DNA from: Ignavibacteriaceae bacterium
GTDB lineage: Bacteria; Bacteroidota; Ignavibacteria; Ignavibacteriales; Ignavibacteriaceae
Length of the DNA: 45,718 nucleotides
Reading direction: 5' to 3'
Assembly (NCBI GenBank): GCA_031292455.1
Contig: JARLHC010000077.1
Location: 1-45,718, forward strand
Under the pieces are notes generated by a model. It ran no database searches and had not been told where the DNA came from. It worked only from the letters and a program-made list of their open reading frames with translations. A program made the translations under genes and the position numbers. Below, piece after piece: positions 45,001 through 45,718 of the stretch. Numbering within the stretch: the stretch's first letter is position 1; the number at the start of each line of letters is the position of its first letter.

Positions 45001-45516
45001 AACTCCCTCAACAGCCGATAACTTATACCTCACATACCAATCCTGTATCGATCTTAAAGTGCCGAGGTCGTATTTCTTGCTGTCAAGTGTGTACCAGTAG
45101 ATATGTCCCACCCCTGTACCGTCCGGCCCGAGTGTTGGAGTAACCCCCGATGGCAATTGTGCCTGCACAGTGCTTAAACGTTCCAGCACTCTTGTGCGTG
45201 CAAAATAAATATCGGTGTTGTCATCAAATATTACGAATACAAAAGACATCCCGAACATAGATGAAGCCCTTACCGCCTTAACCTGTGGCAGACCCTGCAG
45301 CGCTGATACGATCGGGTAAGTCACCTGATCTTCCACTATCTGGGGTGATCTTCCCATAAACTCCGTGAACACTATAACCTGGTTTTCCGAAAGATCGGGT
45401 ATCGCATCAACAGGCAGATTGGCAACGCAGTATATGCCGTATCCTGTCAATAACACAAAGGCAAAAAGAACAATAAACCTGTTCTTACTGCTCCAGTCGA
45501 TTATTTTCTCTATCAT
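42097..45516 (-). CDS. cusA: CusA-type Cu(I)/Ag(I) RND efflux pump
   Basis: A 1139-residue inner-membrane heavy-metal RND pump driven by protons. Assignment to the copper/silver (CusA) rather than zinc/cobalt (CzcA) branch rests on the three methionine positions of the CusA site: LYMPVTMP, APLSMIET and RINMLATG. GVIVDSSIVMVENAYRN is the TM4 proton-relay block. The protein is longer than the about 1045 residues usual for CusA because of a Gly/Ser/Met-rich insertion at about residues 790-870 in the second porter half (see findings). First gene of cusA-tolC-cusB-lipoprotein; GGAG lies before its ATG, and an exact palindrome lies 14 bases upstream. Confidence 0.95.
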   Translation of the reverse strand: MIEKIIDWSSKNRFIVLFAFVLLTGYGIYCVANLPVDAIPDLSENQVIVFTEFMGRSPQIVEDQVTYPIVSALQGLPQVKAVRASSMFGMSFVFVIFDDNTDIYFARTRVLERLSTVQAQLPSGVTPTLGPDGTGVGHIYWYTLDSKKYDLGTLRSIQDWYVRYKLSAVEGVAEVASIGGFVKQYQVDIDPAKLRAYNISSSDVVSAIQRSNSEVGGKIIESSSAEYFIRGQGYIKSVSDIENTVISNAGGIPVMIKNIGSVQMGGDIRTGALDKNGKGEAVGGIVVMRSGQNAQEVIDRVKEKIKEISPGLPDGVSIVPSYDRSILIKEAVGTLERALWEAAIVVSIMVAIFLLHFRSIVRILIELPVSVLLAFILMYTFGITSNIMSLGGIILAVGVIVDSSIVMVENAYRNIARELAEKGKLTTDDYKRISITSAKQVGRAIFFSELIILVSFLPVFLLTGQEGKLFKPLAFTKTFVMFSSAIVVITLIPVLMTYLMRGNFRSENGNPVTRFFNRIYEPIIHWVLNHRKFTIAINVIALLLTIPMIMSTGSEFMPPLDEGSILYMPVTMPNASITEVNRILQVQDRIIKSMPEVENVLGKAGRAETATDNAPLSMIETIIILKPKTEWRPGITKNDIIQELDKKLQIPGVRNGWTQPIINRINMLATGVRTDIGFKIYGPNLDTLENYAIKAEGLLKTVNGAADVVADRVQNGYYLDIQIKREAAARYGVSIADLQNLIETAIGGENLSVIVDGRMRFPIRLRYEREYRDNIDELKRLIVPVNTSGAVLSADVSGSTYKSTSMPEGTTGGSSMGSGGSPGMGSMGGGQSSASMGSGSMGLTGSGGSAPSAEISGGTSLTQTDSYSKTYLPLSELADINIVTGPPMISSENGMLMSLVYMDARGRDMGSVMDDAKEVITKNLQLPTGYTYSWSGQYESKIRAQRTITIIMPVVFVIIFLLLFFTFKDYKEAGVVMLSVPFALIGGMYMIYFMGYNFSVAVWVGFIALYGIAVETGVVMVIYLHEALDRRIHDHQKGIRGAITSKDIYEATVEGSVLRLRPKLMTVFTAMIGLVPIMWSTGTGSDVMKPLTAPMIGGLLTSAVHVLVVTPILFAYMKERALRKGKLEISKMAGWMKEA

Positions 45517-45522
45517 TATATA

Positions 45523-45618
45523 AACTCCGGTTTATGAGCAAGCTCATAAAACTAAATTGCATAAAAGTATTGTTAAGATTTATCGGGACGTACGTATCCC
45601 TGCGAAAGAACCGGAGTT
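45523..45618. repeat. 10-bp inverted repeat around the cus promoter region
   Basis: AACTCCGGTT (45523-45532) and its exact complement AACCGGAGTT (45609-45618) bracket the probable promoter DNA, 76 bases apart. The first copy contains the GGAG Shine-Dalgarno of cusA on the minus strand. Confidence 0.7.
45531..45550. promoter_or_regulatory. 20-bp perfect palindrome, candidate operator of cus operon
   Basis: TTTATGAGC and GCTCATAAA flank a central AA, 14 bases upstream of the cusA ATG. Symmetry and placement suit a dimeric repressor or activator. No regulator gene is present in the window next to it. Confidence 0.6.
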
Positions 45619-45718
45619 GGTATTAGATCAGGAGTATCGAATTGAAAAGATAAAGATTATTGGTTACTAATCTTGGTGGTGATGTATCTGTAAATTGGAT
45701 TGTGCTGTTGAAAGACGA

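Noticed and set aside
42097-45516. CzcA (Zn/Co/Cd) assignment of the RND pump
   Set aside because: The three CusA-type methionine positions are kept, and the partners have Cu/Ag-type metal-binding modules.

Overview
The window looks like a chromosomal segment of a low-GC, Gram-negative bacterium of the Bacteroidota/Chlorobi side, most likely the Ignavibacteria. Three observations point there. Two large secreted proteins end in a type IX secretion (T9SS) sorting domain that opens with the QNYPNPFNPST signature typical of Ignavibacteria. Several gene starts are preceded by Bacteroidetes-type promoter elements (TAnnTTTG). The cell-envelope proteins are lipoproteins, beta-barrels and RND/TolC parts of a two-membrane cell. 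The taxonomic call is an inference; no rRNA gene is present.

Layout. 134-8365 is almost all minus strand: a 1083-residue T9SS-secreted protein, a SnoaL-like protein, a Crp/Fnr-type regulator, a Bcp-type peroxiredoxin, and a tightly packed plsY-htrA-purB operon. A divergent 396-bp promoter region with iterated 10-bp repeats follows. 8762-13221 (plus) holds nuoABCDEF, the quinone-reducing connector and NADH-oxidising parts of respiratory complex I, stopping before nuoG. 13355-18662 (plus) has a PcrA/UvrD helicase, a phosphofructokinase with pyrophosphate-type active-site residues, a stand-alone receiver protein and DNA polymerase IV, which converges with an esterase gene. 19580-23354 carries an outer-membrane barrel protein and a 13-fold Asp-box T9SS protein. 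23583-31451 is a housekeeping run: acyl-CoA synthetase, a tRNA-Ala, a MATE exporter, a small secreted protein, a SpoIID-like lipoprotein, Maf, a flippase-like membrane protein and NADP-type isocitrate dehydrogenase. 31544-35851 has a YtxH/coiled-coil membrane pair, an EF-G paralogue, a HIT protein and a lipoprotein made of tandem Tyr-Asp repeats.

35871-45516 (minus) is a metal-homeostasis region: feoA-feoB-fur for ferrous iron uptake and its likely sensor, and a cusA-tolC-cusB-metal-binding-lipoprotein operon for Cu(I)/Ag(I) efflux. Between them lies a 594-bp non-coding stretch with a perfect 41-bp inverted repeat and two hairpins related by a compensatory base-pair change, which resembles a REP/MITE-type doublet.

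No CRISPR array, transposase, integrase, phage gene or defence system is visible. The observations most worth following are the structured repeat element at 38699-39189, the Met/Gly/Ser-rich insertion inside CusA, a 13-bp hairpin that buries the ribosome-binding site of the Crp-like regulator, and the helical-turn repeats at the plsY/nuo divergent promoter.
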